Shown here piece by piece: positions 6,209 through 13,377 of a stretch of 14,778 bases of DNA. The first letter of the stretch is position 1; each line of letters starts with the position of its first letter. Source of the DNA: Sphingomonadales bacterium (lineage in GTDB: Bacteria; Pseudomonadota; Alphaproteobacteria; Sphingomonadales; Sphingomonadaceae); contig JAIXPM010000269.1 of the NCBI GenBank assembly GCA_027486275.1, forward strand, positions 1 to 14,778, written 5' to 3'. The position numbers and the translations under genes were made by a program. The notes under the pieces are model-generated. The model ran no database searches, was not told where the DNA came from, and worked only from the letters and a program-made list of their open reading frames with translations.

Positions 6209-7873
6209 CCACACAAATCGCCCTTCCTTCATCGTCCCAACCACCTTGATGCCCCGGATGCGCGCCGCTGGTGTGTTCAAAGGATTGGCGCTGAGCAGGG
6301 TGAAGTCGGCAAGTTTGCCCACCTCGATGCTGCCGCGCCGGCTCTCTTCCCGGTAGGCCCAGGCCGGGTTGATGGTCAGCGCCTTCAGGCCGGCCCAGGC
6401 ATTCAGGCGTTCGGCCGGCCCCAACACAAATCCGCTTCGGGTGGTGCGGGCCATGCTGGTCCACAGGATGAACATCGGGTCGAGCGGGGTGACGATGAAA
6501 TCGCTGTGGTTGCTGGCGTTCAGGCCGAGTGCCATGGCGCTGCGGATCGGGGAGATATGGGCTGCGCGCGCTTCGCCGAAGTTGCCGCGGTGGACGTCGC
6601 CCCAGAAATAGCTGTGATTGGTGAAGTAACTCGGTGTGATGCCCAGCGCGGCGTAGCGCGGCAATTGGTCGGGGCGCTGCACCTGGCTGTGGATGACGAT
6701 GGTGCGGTGATCGGCGGGCAGGTGCAACGTTTCGACCGCGTTGATCACGTCGTCCATCGCGGCGTCGCCGTTGGCGTGGATGAAGAGTTGCAGCCCGGCG
6801 GCGCTGGCAGCCTTGGCGGTAGCGAGGAAGGCCGGATAAGGCTGAATGCCCTGCGCGCGCCAATTCTCCTGCCCGGTGGGGCCGCCGTGCAGATAGGGCG
6901 TGCTCATATAGGCGGTGCGGCCTTGCGGGCTGCCATCCTGGGTGATCTTGATGCCTTGCAGCTTCAGCCGGCCCTGCCATTGCCCGAAGGCATAGGCCGG
7001 CCTGCCCAGCCATTTCGGCATATCAACAAAGCTGGGCAGCGCCACCACATCGAGCACGAGGCGCCCTTGCGCGGCCGCGGCCTGCAGCAGATCGAGATCA
7101 GCAAGGCTGGTGAAGCCATCATTGGCCAGCGTGTAGCCGTTCCTGGCATAAAGCTGCTGCACGGCGGCGAGATTCTGCAGCCGCTGTTCACGCGGTGGCG
7201 GTTTCAGCGCCGGGCCAGCCAGCATCAGCGCGCTTTCCCAGATCTGGCCGTTGGGCGTGCGGCCATCGGCTTCGCGGTTGATCAGGCCGCCTTCGGGGGC
7301 CTTCGTTTCGGGCGTGACGCCGATCGCTGCCAGCCCGGCCGAGTTCAGCACAGCACCATGGCCCGAAACATGCATCACCAGCACCGGCCGATCCGGGAAG
7401 CGCGCATCGAGATCGCGGCGGGTCAGGTCGCGCTTTTCGGCCAGCAGGCTGGCGTCATAGCCCCACCCCACCAGCCATTCATTGGGCGCGATCTTCAGCG
7501 TCGCCTCGCCAGCGGCCAGCTTGCCGACCAGATCGGCAATGCTGGCGACGGTGCCCACAGGCGCACCCGACACATTCACCCGCCGCGCCAGATCAACCGC
7601 CATGGCGAGGTGGCTGTGCGCATCGATCAAGCCGGGCAGCAACGTGCGGCCCTTCAGATCCAGCCGCTGCATTTCCGCACCGGCGATCCGCTGCGCCTGC
7701 GCCAGCGGTCCGGCAAAGGCGATCCTGCCGCCTTCTACGACCACCGCCGCCACCGTGTGCGGCCTGTCCCCCACCATGGTCAGGATCGGGCCGCCGTGGA
7801 TCAGCAGATCGGCGGCGCTGGCTGGGCTGGCCAGCGCCACAATGCAGCCCAGGCCAATGCGGCAGCTGATCAT
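6194..7873 (-). CDS. Secreted amidohydrolase, YtcJ-like (amidohydrolase family 3)
   Basis: This is a metal-dependent hydrolase of the YtcJ/amidohydrolase-3 type; the substrate cannot be told from sequence. From ATG 7873 the protein is 559 residues with a signal peptide (cleavage near ASA/AD, residue 20), so it is probably periplasmic. Visible metal-site features are GLIDAHSHL (His86, His88), the possible bridging Lys309 in GIKITQDGSPQGRT, His366 (FIHANGDAAMDD), His395 (VIHSQVQRPDQL) and Asp458 (NHSDFIVTPLDP). The C-terminal composite domain (GSIEVGKLADFTLLSANPL) is typical. The frame stays open upstream to 8206, into tolB. ATG 7873 is preferred because of the signal peptide and the G-rich Shine-Dalgarno (GGGGGG at 7882-7877). 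It lies on the opposite strand between tolA and tolB. Confidence 0.88.
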   Translation of the reverse strand: MISCRIGLGCIVALASPASAADLLIHGGPILTMVGDRPHTVAAVVVEGGRIAFAGPLAQAQRIAGAEMQRLDLKGRTLLPGLIDAHSHLAMAVDLARRVNVSGAPVGTVASIADLVGKLAAGEATLKIAPNEWLVGWGYDASLLAEKRDLTRRDLDARFPDRPVLVMHVSGHGAVLNSAGLAAIGVTPETKAPEGGLINREADGRTPNGQIWESALMLAGPALKPPPREQRLQNLAAVQQLYARNGYTLANDGFTSLADLDLLQAAAAQGRLVLDVVALPSFVDMPKWLGRPAYAFGQWQGRLKLQGIKITQDGSPQGRTAYMSTPYLHGGPTGQENWRAQGIQPYPAFLATAKAASAAGLQLFIHANGDAAMDDVINAVETLHLPADHRTIVIHSQVQRPDQLPRYAALGITPSYFTNHSYFWGDVHRGNFGEARAAHISPIRSAMALGLNASNHSDFIVTPLDPMFILWTSMARTTRSGFVLGPAERLNAWAGLKALTINPAWAYREESRRGSIEVGKLADFTLLSANPLNTPAARIRGIKVVGTMKEGRFVWETVK

Positions 7874-8006
7874 ATTCCCCCCAACTATCTGTATTAGACG
7901 TGTTACACAGTGTGTTTGCACGGGAATCCTTCGCCACGCAAGACGCTGCCGGCCACGGCAAACAGTTTGGCTCCCGTTCAGCTCCCCCCCCTGATATGGT
8001 GAGGTG
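7874..8006. promoter_or_regulatory. Divergent regulatory region between amidohydrolase and tolB
   Basis: This 133-nt gap must serve both the minus-strand amidohydrolase and plus-strand tolB. On the minus strand, TAATAC (plus-strand GTATTA, 7891-7896) is a possible -10 box for the amidohydrolase, but no convincing -35 box was found. The 11-bp palindrome ACACAGTGTGT (7905-7915), flanked nearly symmetrically by CGTG (7899-7902) and CACG (7919-7922), would fall in the spacer of that promoter and could be an operator. On the plus strand, TATGGT (7995-8000) just before tolB is -10-like but has no -35 partner. Binding proteins are unknown. Confidence 0.35.
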
Positions 8007-9326
8007 ATGAGACTGATTCTGTTCACAGCCGCACTGATTGCCGCCCCTGCCTTTGCGCAAGGCACGCCGCTTCGCGTGGATATCAACGCTGGACTGATGC
8101 AGCCGATGCCGATCGCCGTGCCCGCCTTTGCCCCCGGCAATGGCGCCAGCACCGAAGCCGGTACCACCACGCAGATTGGCGAGCGCGCGGCGCAGGTCAT
8201 TGCCAATGATTTGAAATCCTCAGGTCTGTTCCGACCACTCGATCCCGCAGCCTACACAACCACGGTGGGCATTGATGATGTGCTGAAACCGGATTTTCCG
8301 GCCTGGCGCACGATTGCCGCGCAGGCGCTGGTAACGGGCACGGTGACGGCCAATCCGGATGGCGGGATCACGCTGGCCTGTTATGCCTATGATGTGTTTG
8401 CCGGCGCCGAAATCGCGCGGCAAGGGTTCGTGACCACGGCGGCCGGTTGGCGCCGCGCCGCGCACAAATGCGCCGATCTCGTCTATTCACGCCTCACCGG
8501 AGAAAGCGGCTATTTCGACAGCCGCATTGTTTATGTGAGCGAGACAGGTTCACGCACCAAACGCATCAAGCGGCTCGCCATCATGGATCAGGACGGCGCC
8601 GGCCACCGCTTCCTCACTTCCGGTCAGAACCTGGTGCTCACGCCGCGCTTTGCGCCGGGGCAGCAGACCATCACCTACATGAGTTTCGAGAATAACCGCC
8701 CGCGCGTGTGGATCTACACGCTGGGCAGTGGCCGGCAGGAAGCGGTGGGCCAGTTTTCCGCGATGACCTTCGCGCCGCGCTTCTCGCCCGACGGGCAGAA
8801 CCTGGTGTTTTCCATGGCGGTGGGCGGCAACACCGATATCTATCGCTTCAACCTTGCCACCCGCAGCACGACGCGCCTCACCAGCGGACCGGGGATCGAC
8901 ACCTCGCCCAGCTATTCGCCCGATGGCACGAAGATCGTGTTTGAAAGCGATCGCGGCGGTTCGCAGCAACTCTATGTGATGAACGCCGATGGCAGCGGCC
9001 AGAGCCGGATCAGCTTTGGGGAAGGCCGCTCCGCCAGCCCGGTTTGGAGCCCGCGCGGCGATTATATCGCCTTCACCCGCATGGGCGGCGGCCGTTTCGG
9101 CGTTGGCGTCATGCGCCCCGATGGCTCTGGCGAACGACTGCTGACCAACGGCTTTCAGGATGAAAGTCCGGCCTGGTCCCCCAATGGCCGCGTTATCCTG
9201 TTTGCCCGCGGCGACAGGTCGGGTCGTTCGGGCTTGTGGTCCGTCGATATTTCCGGTTTGAATGAACGCCGTATCGCGACCCCGCTGGATGCATCTGATC
9301 CGGCATGGTCGCCCTTGTTACCCTGA
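8007..9326 (+). CDS. tolB: Tol-Pal periplasmic protein TolB
   Basis: TolB is the periplasmic beta-propeller that cycles between TolA and Pal. The protein (439 residues) has a short signal peptide, [17 protein letters not shown], with cleavage before QG. The N-terminal TolB domain (about 20-150) contains [19 protein letters not shown] and [16 protein letters not shown]. The beta-propeller spans about 175-435, with repeats such as [13 protein letters not shown] and [20 protein letters not shown]. An in-frame TGA at 7992 leaves only GTG 8004 or ATG 8007 as starts. ATG is chosen, though GAGG at 8001-8004 is very close to it. tolB is cut off from tolQRA by the inverted amidohydrolase and must have its own promoter. 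pal follows after 22 nt. Confidence 0.96.
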   Translation: MRLILFTAALIAAPAFAQGTPLRVDINAGLMQPMPIAVPAFAPGNGASTEAGTTTQIGERAAQVIANDLKSSGLFRPLDPAAYTTTVGIDDVLKPDFPAWRTIAAQALVTGTVTANPDGGITLACYAYDVFAGAEIARQGFVTTAAGWRRAAHKCADLVYSRLTGESGYFDSRIVYVSETGSRTKRIKRLAIMDQDGAGHRFLTSGQNLVLTPRFAPGQQTITYMSFENNRPRVWIYTLGSGRQEAVGQFSAMTFAPRFSPDGQNLVFSMAVGGNTDIYRFNLATRSTTRLTSGPGIDTSPSYSPDGTKIVFESDRGGSQQLYVMNADGSGQSRISFGEGRSASPVWSPRGDYIAFTRMGGGRFGVGVMRPDGSGERLLTNGFQDESPAWSPNGRVILFARGDRSGRSGLWSVDISGLNERRIATPLDASDPAWSPLLP

Positions 9327-9348
9327 CAGTTGGAAGAGGAGCCCCCAA

Positions 9349-9894
9349 ATGACCCGCCACCTGCCCAAATTGCCCCTGCTGGCGCTTGTTCTGCTTGCTG
9401 CCGCCTGCGCGCCCAAGAAGCCGCCGGCCGAATTGCAGGCTCCGCCGGCCACCGCCCGTCCCGAAGCGCCGGCACCGGCACCGACGGATCGGCCAGCCTC
9501 CGTTGAAACGGGTGCCAGCAACATCGTGCCCGGCAGCCAGGATGATCTGCGCGCCCAGGCTGGCGGCGACACGGTGCTGTTTGCCTATGACAGTTATGAA
9601 CTGGATGGCGAGGCCCGCGCCACGTTGCTGAAGCACGCGACCTGGCTGCGCGCCAATCCGAACGTGCGCGTGACGCTGGAAGGCCATTGCGACGAACGCG
9701 GCACCCGCGAATATAACCTCGCGCTGGGTGATCGCCGCGCCAATTCGGCGAAGAATTTCCTCGCGTCTCAGGGGGTCGACGTGGCCCGGCTCAGCACCAT
9801 TTCCTATGGCAAGGAAAAGCCGGCCGTCGATGGCGCCGATGAAGCCGCCTATGCGCAGAATCGCCGCGCCGTGACCATGGTGATGAGCCGCTAA
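9349..9894 (+). CDS. pal: Peptidoglycan-associated lipoprotein Pal
   Basis: Pal anchors the outer membrane to peptidoglycan and is moved by the Tol motor. The 181-residue precursor has a lipoprotein signal ending in LAAAC, with Cys20 as the lipidated residue, then a Pro/Ala-rich linker to about 60. The OmpA-C domain (about 75-181) shows VLFAYDSYELD, LEGHCDERGTREYNLALGDR and RAN, which form the diaminopimelate-binding site (Asp128 and nearby Arg), and RRAVTMVM at the end. ATG 9349 is chosen over upstream in-frame codons because it gives the lipoprotein signal and is preceded by GGAAGAGGAG at 9332-9341. It is probably cotranscribed with tolB; the hairpin at 9928-9969 would end that transcript. 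Confidence 0.97.
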   Translation: MTRHLPKLPLLALVLLAAACAPKKPPAELQAPPATARPEAPAPAPTDRPASVETGASNIVPGSQDDLRAQAGGDTVLFAYDSYELDGEARATLLKHATWLRANPNVRVTLEGHCDERGTREYNLALGDRRANSAKNFLASQGVDVARLSTISYGKEKPAVDGADEAAYAQNRRAVTMVMSR

Positions 9895-9927
9895 GGCCCC
9901 TTCCCCCGTCACCGTTTAATCGTTTAC

Positions 9928-9969
9928 AGGCGTGCCCATGCGGATCATCCACATGGGCACGCCTTTTTT
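9928..9969 (+). terminator. Strong terminator hairpin after pal overlapping the fmt start
   Basis: A perfect 13-bp stem pairs AGGCGTGCCCATG (9928-9940) with CATGGGCACGCCT (9952-9964), with an 11-nt loop and six T at 9964-9969. It begins 34 nt after the pal stop, the normal place for an intrinsic terminator. The left arm holds both the only Shine-Dalgarno-like AGG (9928-9930) and the fmt ATG (9938-9940). The right arm and T-run are fmt codons 5-11. In an mRNA containing both arms it would end transcription and hide the fmt ribosome-binding site. Confidence 0.82.
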
Positions 9970-10843
9970 CGCCGTTCCGGCGCTCGATGCGCTGGCGGCG
10001 GCCGGGCACGAGATCATCGCCGTCTATACCCGCGCGCCCAAGCCGGCCGGGCGCGGCAAGCAGTTGCAGATGAGCCCGGTCCACGCCCGCGCCGACGCGC
10101 TGGGCATTCCGGTCTTCACCCCCCGCAGCTTCCGTGATCCGGCGGCGGTGGCGCAGTTCCTCGAAATCGCGCAGGGATGCGATGTCGCCGTGGTCGCTGC
10201 CTATGGCCTGATCCTGCCGCGCGCCGTGCTCGACGCACCGCGCTTGGGCTGCCTCAACATCCACGGTTCGCTGCTGCCACGCTGGCGCGGGGCGGCGCCG
10301 ATCCAGCGCGCGGTGCTGGCCGGCGATGCCATCACCGGCGTGACCATCATGCAGATGGAGGAAGGGCTGGATACCGGCCCGATGCTGGCCACGGTGGAGA
10401 CGCCCATCGACGCCAAGACCAGCGGCGATCTGTTTGCCGAACTGGCGCAGTTGGGCGCTGAATTGTTGATCGACGTGCTGGCCAATCCGCGCGCGGCCGT
10501 GCCGCAGCCGGAAGACGGCGTCACGCTCGCCCCGCGCATCGACAAGGCCGAAGCGCATCTCGATACCAGCCTGCCCGCTCTGCAACTGGAACGGCAGGTG
10601 CGCGGCTTCAATCCGGCGCCAGGGGCCTGGATCGATATTGCCGGTGAACGGGTGAAGATCCTTGCCGCCAGCGTCGAGCCCGCCCCGGCCGCGCCCGGCA
10701 TCACCGTCGATGATCGGCTTGGGCTGGGCACGGGCGATGGCGTGTTGAGGCCCACGCTTGTTCAGCGCGCTGGCAAACCGGCCATGCCGGTCAAGGCCCT
10801 GCTCAACGGTTGGCGCGTTCCGGCCGGCTCAACGCTTGCATGA
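9938..10843 (+). CDS. fmt: Methionyl-tRNA formyltransferase Fmt
   Basis: Fmt transfers a formyl group from 10-formyl-tetrahydrofolate to initiator Met-tRNA. The 301-residue protein starts [19 protein letters not shown], which matches the family start. The usual acidic residue of GTP[D/E]FA is Phe10 here. The catalytic triad of the formyltransferase fold is present: Asn107 and His109 in [20 protein letters not shown], and Asp145 in GLDTGPM. The C-terminal OB-like domain runs from about 200. A GTG at 9932 could add two residues, but ATG 9938 fits the family. The start codon is inside a strong terminator hairpin (9928-9969). The stop overlaps the truA ATG by 4 nt (ATGA). Peptide deformylase, a frequent neighbour, is not in the window. 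Confidence 0.96.
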   Translation: MRIIHMGTPFFAVPALDALAAAGHEIIAVYTRAPKPAGRGKQLQMSPVHARADALGIPVFTPRSFRDPAAVAQFLEIAQGCDVAVVAAYGLILPRAVLDAPRLGCLNIHGSLLPRWRGAAPIQRAVLAGDAITGVTIMQMEEGLDTGPMLATVETPIDAKTSGDLFAELAQLGAELLIDVLANPRAAVPQPEDGVTLAPRIDKAEAHLDTSLPALQLERQVRGFNPAPGAWIDIAGERVKILAASVEPAPAAPGITVDDRLGLGTGDGVLRPTLVQRAGKPAMPVKALLNGWRVPAGSTLA

Positions 10844-11604
10844 CCCGTTTCCGTTTCACCGTGGAATATGATGGCCGGCCCTATTTGGGCTGGCAGCGGC
10901 AGGATCATGGCCCATCGGTGCAGGCCGCCATCGAGGAGGCGATCTTGCAGGTGACGGGCGAGACGGTGGACGTTCATGCGTCGGGCCGTACCGATGCCGG
11001 CGTCCACGCCCGCGCCATGCCCGCCCATGCCGATATCACAAAATCCCTCACACCGTTCCGCCTGATGGAGGCGATCAACGCCCGGTTGAAGCCGCAGCCG
11101 GTGGCCATTATCGATTGCGCGCAAGCCCCCAATTGGCACGCCCGCTTCGATTGCACCGGGCGGCGCTATCACTATCGCATCATCAATCGCCGCGCGCCGC
11201 TCAGCTTTGATGCGGGGCTGGCCTGGCGGGTGCCAACCACGCTGGATGTGCAGGCTATGCACGCGGCAGCCCAGATACTGGTTGGCCAGCATGATTTCAC
11301 CACCTTTCGTTCTGCCAAGTGCCAGGCCAAATCACCGCTGCGCACGCTCGATCGGCTGGAGGTGACGCGCATGGGGGAAGAGGTGCATATCTTCGCCGCG
11401 GCCCGCAGTTTCCTGCATCATCAGGTGCGTTCCATGGTGGGCTGCCTGAAACTGGTGGGGGAAGCCAAGTGGAGCGCCGATGATCTTGCCGCCGCGCTCG
11501 CCGCCCGTGATCGCGATGCGCTGGGACTGAACGCGCCGCCCGATGGCCTGTATTTCATCGGCGCCAGCTACCCCGAACTGTCGGTAGGCTTTACAACTGA
11601 CTAA
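10840..11604 (+). CDS. truA: tRNA pseudouridine(38-40) synthase TruA
   Basis: TruA converts uridines 38-40 in the anticodon arm of many tRNAs to pseudouridine. The 254-residue protein begins [20 protein letters not shown], as in the family, and carries the catalytic Asp52 in the [12 protein letters not shown] motif. [14 protein letters not shown], then [20 protein letters not shown] and [17 protein letters not shown] follow. The ATG overlaps the fmt stop (ATGA), so translation is probably coupled; upstream in-frame starts would lie inside fmt. The fmt-truA order is common in alphaproteobacteria. CTTTA (11589-11593) and TAAAG (11602-11606) form a small inverted repeat across the stop, but there is no convincing terminator. 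Confidence 0.97.
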   Translation: MTRFRFTVEYDGRPYLGWQRQDHGPSVQAAIEEAILQVTGETVDVHASGRTDAGVHARAMPAHADITKSLTPFRLMEAINARLKPQPVAIIDCAQAPNWHARFDCTGRRYHYRIINRRAPLSFDAGLAWRVPTTLDVQAMHAAAQILVGQHDFTTFRSAKCQAKSPLRTLDRLEVTRMGEEVHIFAAARSFLHHQVRSMVGCLKLVGEAKWSADDLAAALAARDRDALGLNAPPDGLYFIGASYPELSVGFTTD

Positions 11605-11657
11605 AGTTTCTCGCTTGCCGATTGGGTGGATTCAGCCACTTGCCGGCAATCCACAAA

Positions 11658-11674
11658 TTGGCACGCTAATTGCA
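11658..11674 (+). promoter_or_regulatory. Sigma-54 (RpoN) promoter, near-perfect consensus
   Basis: TTGGCACGCTAATTGCA matches the sigma-54 consensus TGGCACG-N4-TTGCW at every fixed position. The -24 GG (11660-11661) and -12 GC (11672-11673) are separated by exactly 10 nt, as required. It resembles the E. coli pspA promoter as I remember it. Transcription would start near 11685, giving a leader of about 25 nt to the ATG at 11710. Sigma-54 promoters need an enhancer-binding activator. Upstream palindromes TTGCCGGCAA (11640-11649) and CTTTA-N8-TAAAG (11589-11606) are possible but unproven sites. The promoter is outside any gene, between the truA stop and the small membrane-peptide frame. Confidence 0.75.
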
Positions 11675-11709
11675 AGATTGGTGTTGGATCGCCACCGAAG
11701 AAGCACAAC

Positions 11710-11835
11710 ATGCCCCAAGGGCCACATCTTGCACACAGCCAAACTGGCCAGCGCGGCAAGCGTCTCTGGCTCTGGATGGGGCTGTCACTCGGAACCGCCG
11801 GCGGATTGCTGGCAGGCTGGCTGATTTCTGGCTGA
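11710..11835 (+). CDS. Putative 41-aa single-span membrane peptide
   Basis: I do not recognise a family. The frame encodes 41 residues: a polar, basic N-terminus (MPQGPHLAHSQTGQRGKR) followed by one hydrophobic, glycine-rich helix (about 20-39, LWLWMGLSLGTAGGLLAGWL) and a short ISG end. The GxxxG-like spacing suggests helix packing. Arg/Lys before the helix predicts the N-terminus in the cytoplasm. A purine-rich GAAGAAG at 11697-11703 sits 6 nt before the ATG. An ideal sigma-54 promoter 36 nt upstream of the ATG is the main reason to treat it as real. It could be a stress-induced envelope peptide like the small Psp proteins, but sequence identity to them is not claimed. Its stop is 6 nt from the converging alkaline phosphatase stop. 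The frame can be read further upstream, to ATG 11626, but that start precedes the promoter. Confidence 0.5.
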   Translation: MPQGPHLAHSQTGQRGKRLWLWMGLSLGTAGGLLAGWLISG

Positions 11836-11841
11836 GGCCAG

Positions 11842-13338
11842 TTACCGCCAGCCAAGTGCCTCCGCCATGATGTGGAAGATCAGATTCTGCTCCATCACGC
11901 CGCGCACCAGATCGGCGCGCGGGCCTTCGGCAAACAGCGCCACATCCTCACCGCCATGGCTTTCGCTGCCGGTGCCATAGGTCTTGTTGGCGAGATAATT
12001 GGGATCCGTGGGTGGCAGCGTGCGGGACAGGCCGCGGCTCACGAAAGGCCCGTTGGCATAAGTCAGCGTCGTCATCGGCTGGCCGCGATCATCCAGCGCA
12101 TAGCCTTCGGGGCTCAGGCCACCATCGCCTTCGCCACCGCCCTTGGGTGGCTTGATATAGCCCAATATGTCATTCCCACGCTCCGGGTAGCCGGCGATGG
12201 TCAGCACATGGCTGTGATCGGCGGTGACCAGCACCAGCGTCTCATCCAGGTTCACGGACTTCAGCACCTCGGCCACGGTGGCGCTGAACATCTGCGCTTC
12301 CTTCAGCGCCCGATACGGGTTGCTGGCGTGGTGGGCATGATCGATGCGGCCGCCTTCGATCATCAGATAATAGCCCTTGCCACCGCGGGCCGCCTTGCCG
12401 GCGTCCAGCTTGGCCAGCGCAAAGCGCGCCAATTCCGGCAGGCTGGGCTCGGCCTCGTCCTTGCGGTCATGCTCAAAGCTCAGGTGATCGGGCGTAAACA
12501 GGCCTAAAACCGGGCCAGCGTTGCGGCTGTTCAATGCCCGAAGCCCCTTGGAATCAGCAACAAACTGGCCCTGCGGCCAGGCCTTCTGCCAATCTTCCAC
12601 CAGGTTGCGGCCATCATCGCGTTGGCCGCCCTTGCCCAGCGGCAGGAAGCGCGCAAGGCCGCCGCCCAGCACAACGTCCAGCCCGCCCTTGAAACCCACC
12701 AGCTGCGTGGCGAGATCGGCACAACCGGACGCGCGATCGGCGGCAGGATAGGCGCGATCTGCGCCTTCCCAATCGCGGAACGGCACATGGCCATAAACCG
12801 CGGCCGGCGTCGCATGGGTGATGCGGGTGGTGGTAACAACGCCCACGCCCATCCCCTGCCCCTTGGCGATCTCGGCCAGGGTGCGCGGCAGTTTATCCGG
12901 CGTCTTGCAGGCCTCCACGCCCTGATCGGCGCCCATGTTGATGGTGCCAATGCGGGTTTTCACGCCGGTGTTGAAGCTGCTGGCGGTGCCGGCACTGTCC
13001 GGCACCTGGGCATTGGTGTTGTAGGTCTTGATCAGGGCGGTGCTGGCCATCTTGTCCCAGGCCAGGTTGTTCTCCTCGCCGGTGGACGGCGCGCGGCCAT
13101 CGATGGGATGCTGGCCATCAAAGATGCGCGCGGCGGTGAGCGTGGAGATGCCCATCCCGTCACCAACCATCAGGATGACATTCTTCGCCCGCTTCGGCCG
13201 ATTCACCACTTTCAGGCGGGCATCAAGTGCGGCGCGGCCATCGGTCCACCAACTGTCCTTCACCGGCGTATCGAGCACCGGGGCAGCTGAAACAGAGGTG
13301 GCCAGCAGGCCAGCCATAAGCATTGCGCGCATCATCAT
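11842..13338 (-). CDS. Secreted alkaline phosphatase, PhoA family
   Basis: This periplasmic or secreted metalloenzyme hydrolyses phosphomonoesters to release phosphate. The 498-residue precursor has a signal peptide (MRAMLMAGLLATSVSA, cleavage near residue 18). The PhoA-type active site is clear: Asp60 in NVILMVGDGMG, nucleophile Ser115 in VPDSAGTASSFNTGVKT, His175 and Thr177 in THATPAA, Glu328 and Asp333/His337 in IEGGRIDHAHH, Asp374 and His375 in TADHSH, and His461 in SESHGGEDV. Three ATG codons in a row start the frame; AGGGG (13351-13347) lies 8 nt before the first. It follows the oxygenase gene by 39 nt on the same strand and may be cotranscribed with it. No PHO box is visible in that gap. 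The symbol phoA is likely but not assigned. Confidence 0.93.
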   Translation of the reverse strand: MMMRAMLMAGLLATSVSAAPVLDTPVKDSWWTDGRAALDARLKVVNRPKRAKNVILMVGDGMGISTLTAARIFDGQHPIDGRAPSTGEENNLAWDKMASTALIKTYNTNAQVPDSAGTASSFNTGVKTRIGTINMGADQGVEACKTPDKLPRTLAEIAKGQGMGVGVVTTTRITHATPAAVYGHVPFRDWEGADRAYPAADRASGCADLATQLVGFKGGLDVVLGGGLARFLPLGKGGQRDDGRNLVEDWQKAWPQGQFVADSKGLRALNSRNAGPVLGLFTPDHLSFEHDRKDEAEPSLPELARFALAKLDAGKAARGGKGYYLMIEGGRIDHAHHASNPYRALKEAQMFSATVAEVLKSVNLDETLVLVTADHSHVLTIAGYPERGNDILGYIKPPKGGGEGDGGLSPEGYALDDRGQPMTTLTYANGPFVSRGLSRTLPPTDPNYLANKTYGTGSESHGGEDVALFAEGPRADLVRGVMEQNLIFHIMAEALGWR

Positions 13339-13377
13339 GTCGTTTTCCCCTGCCCAAAAATCATTGCAGCACCGACG

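Noticed and set aside
6506..7897. A 463-codon plus-strand frame opposite the amidohydrolase
   Set aside because: Long antisense frames are common in high-GC genes. The minus-strand product has clear metal-site motifs and a signal peptide, and the plus-strand product has none.
7874..8206. N-terminal extension of the amidohydrolase by 111 codons into tolB
   Set aside because: The extension is the shadow of the tolB 5' end. Starting at 7873 gives a signal peptide and a G-rich ribosome site.
11144..11164. Second possible sigma-54 site: TTGGCACG followed by TTGCA inside truA
   Set aside because: The two halves are separated by 10 nt instead of 4, so the GG-to-GC spacing is wrong, and it lies in conserved truA codons.
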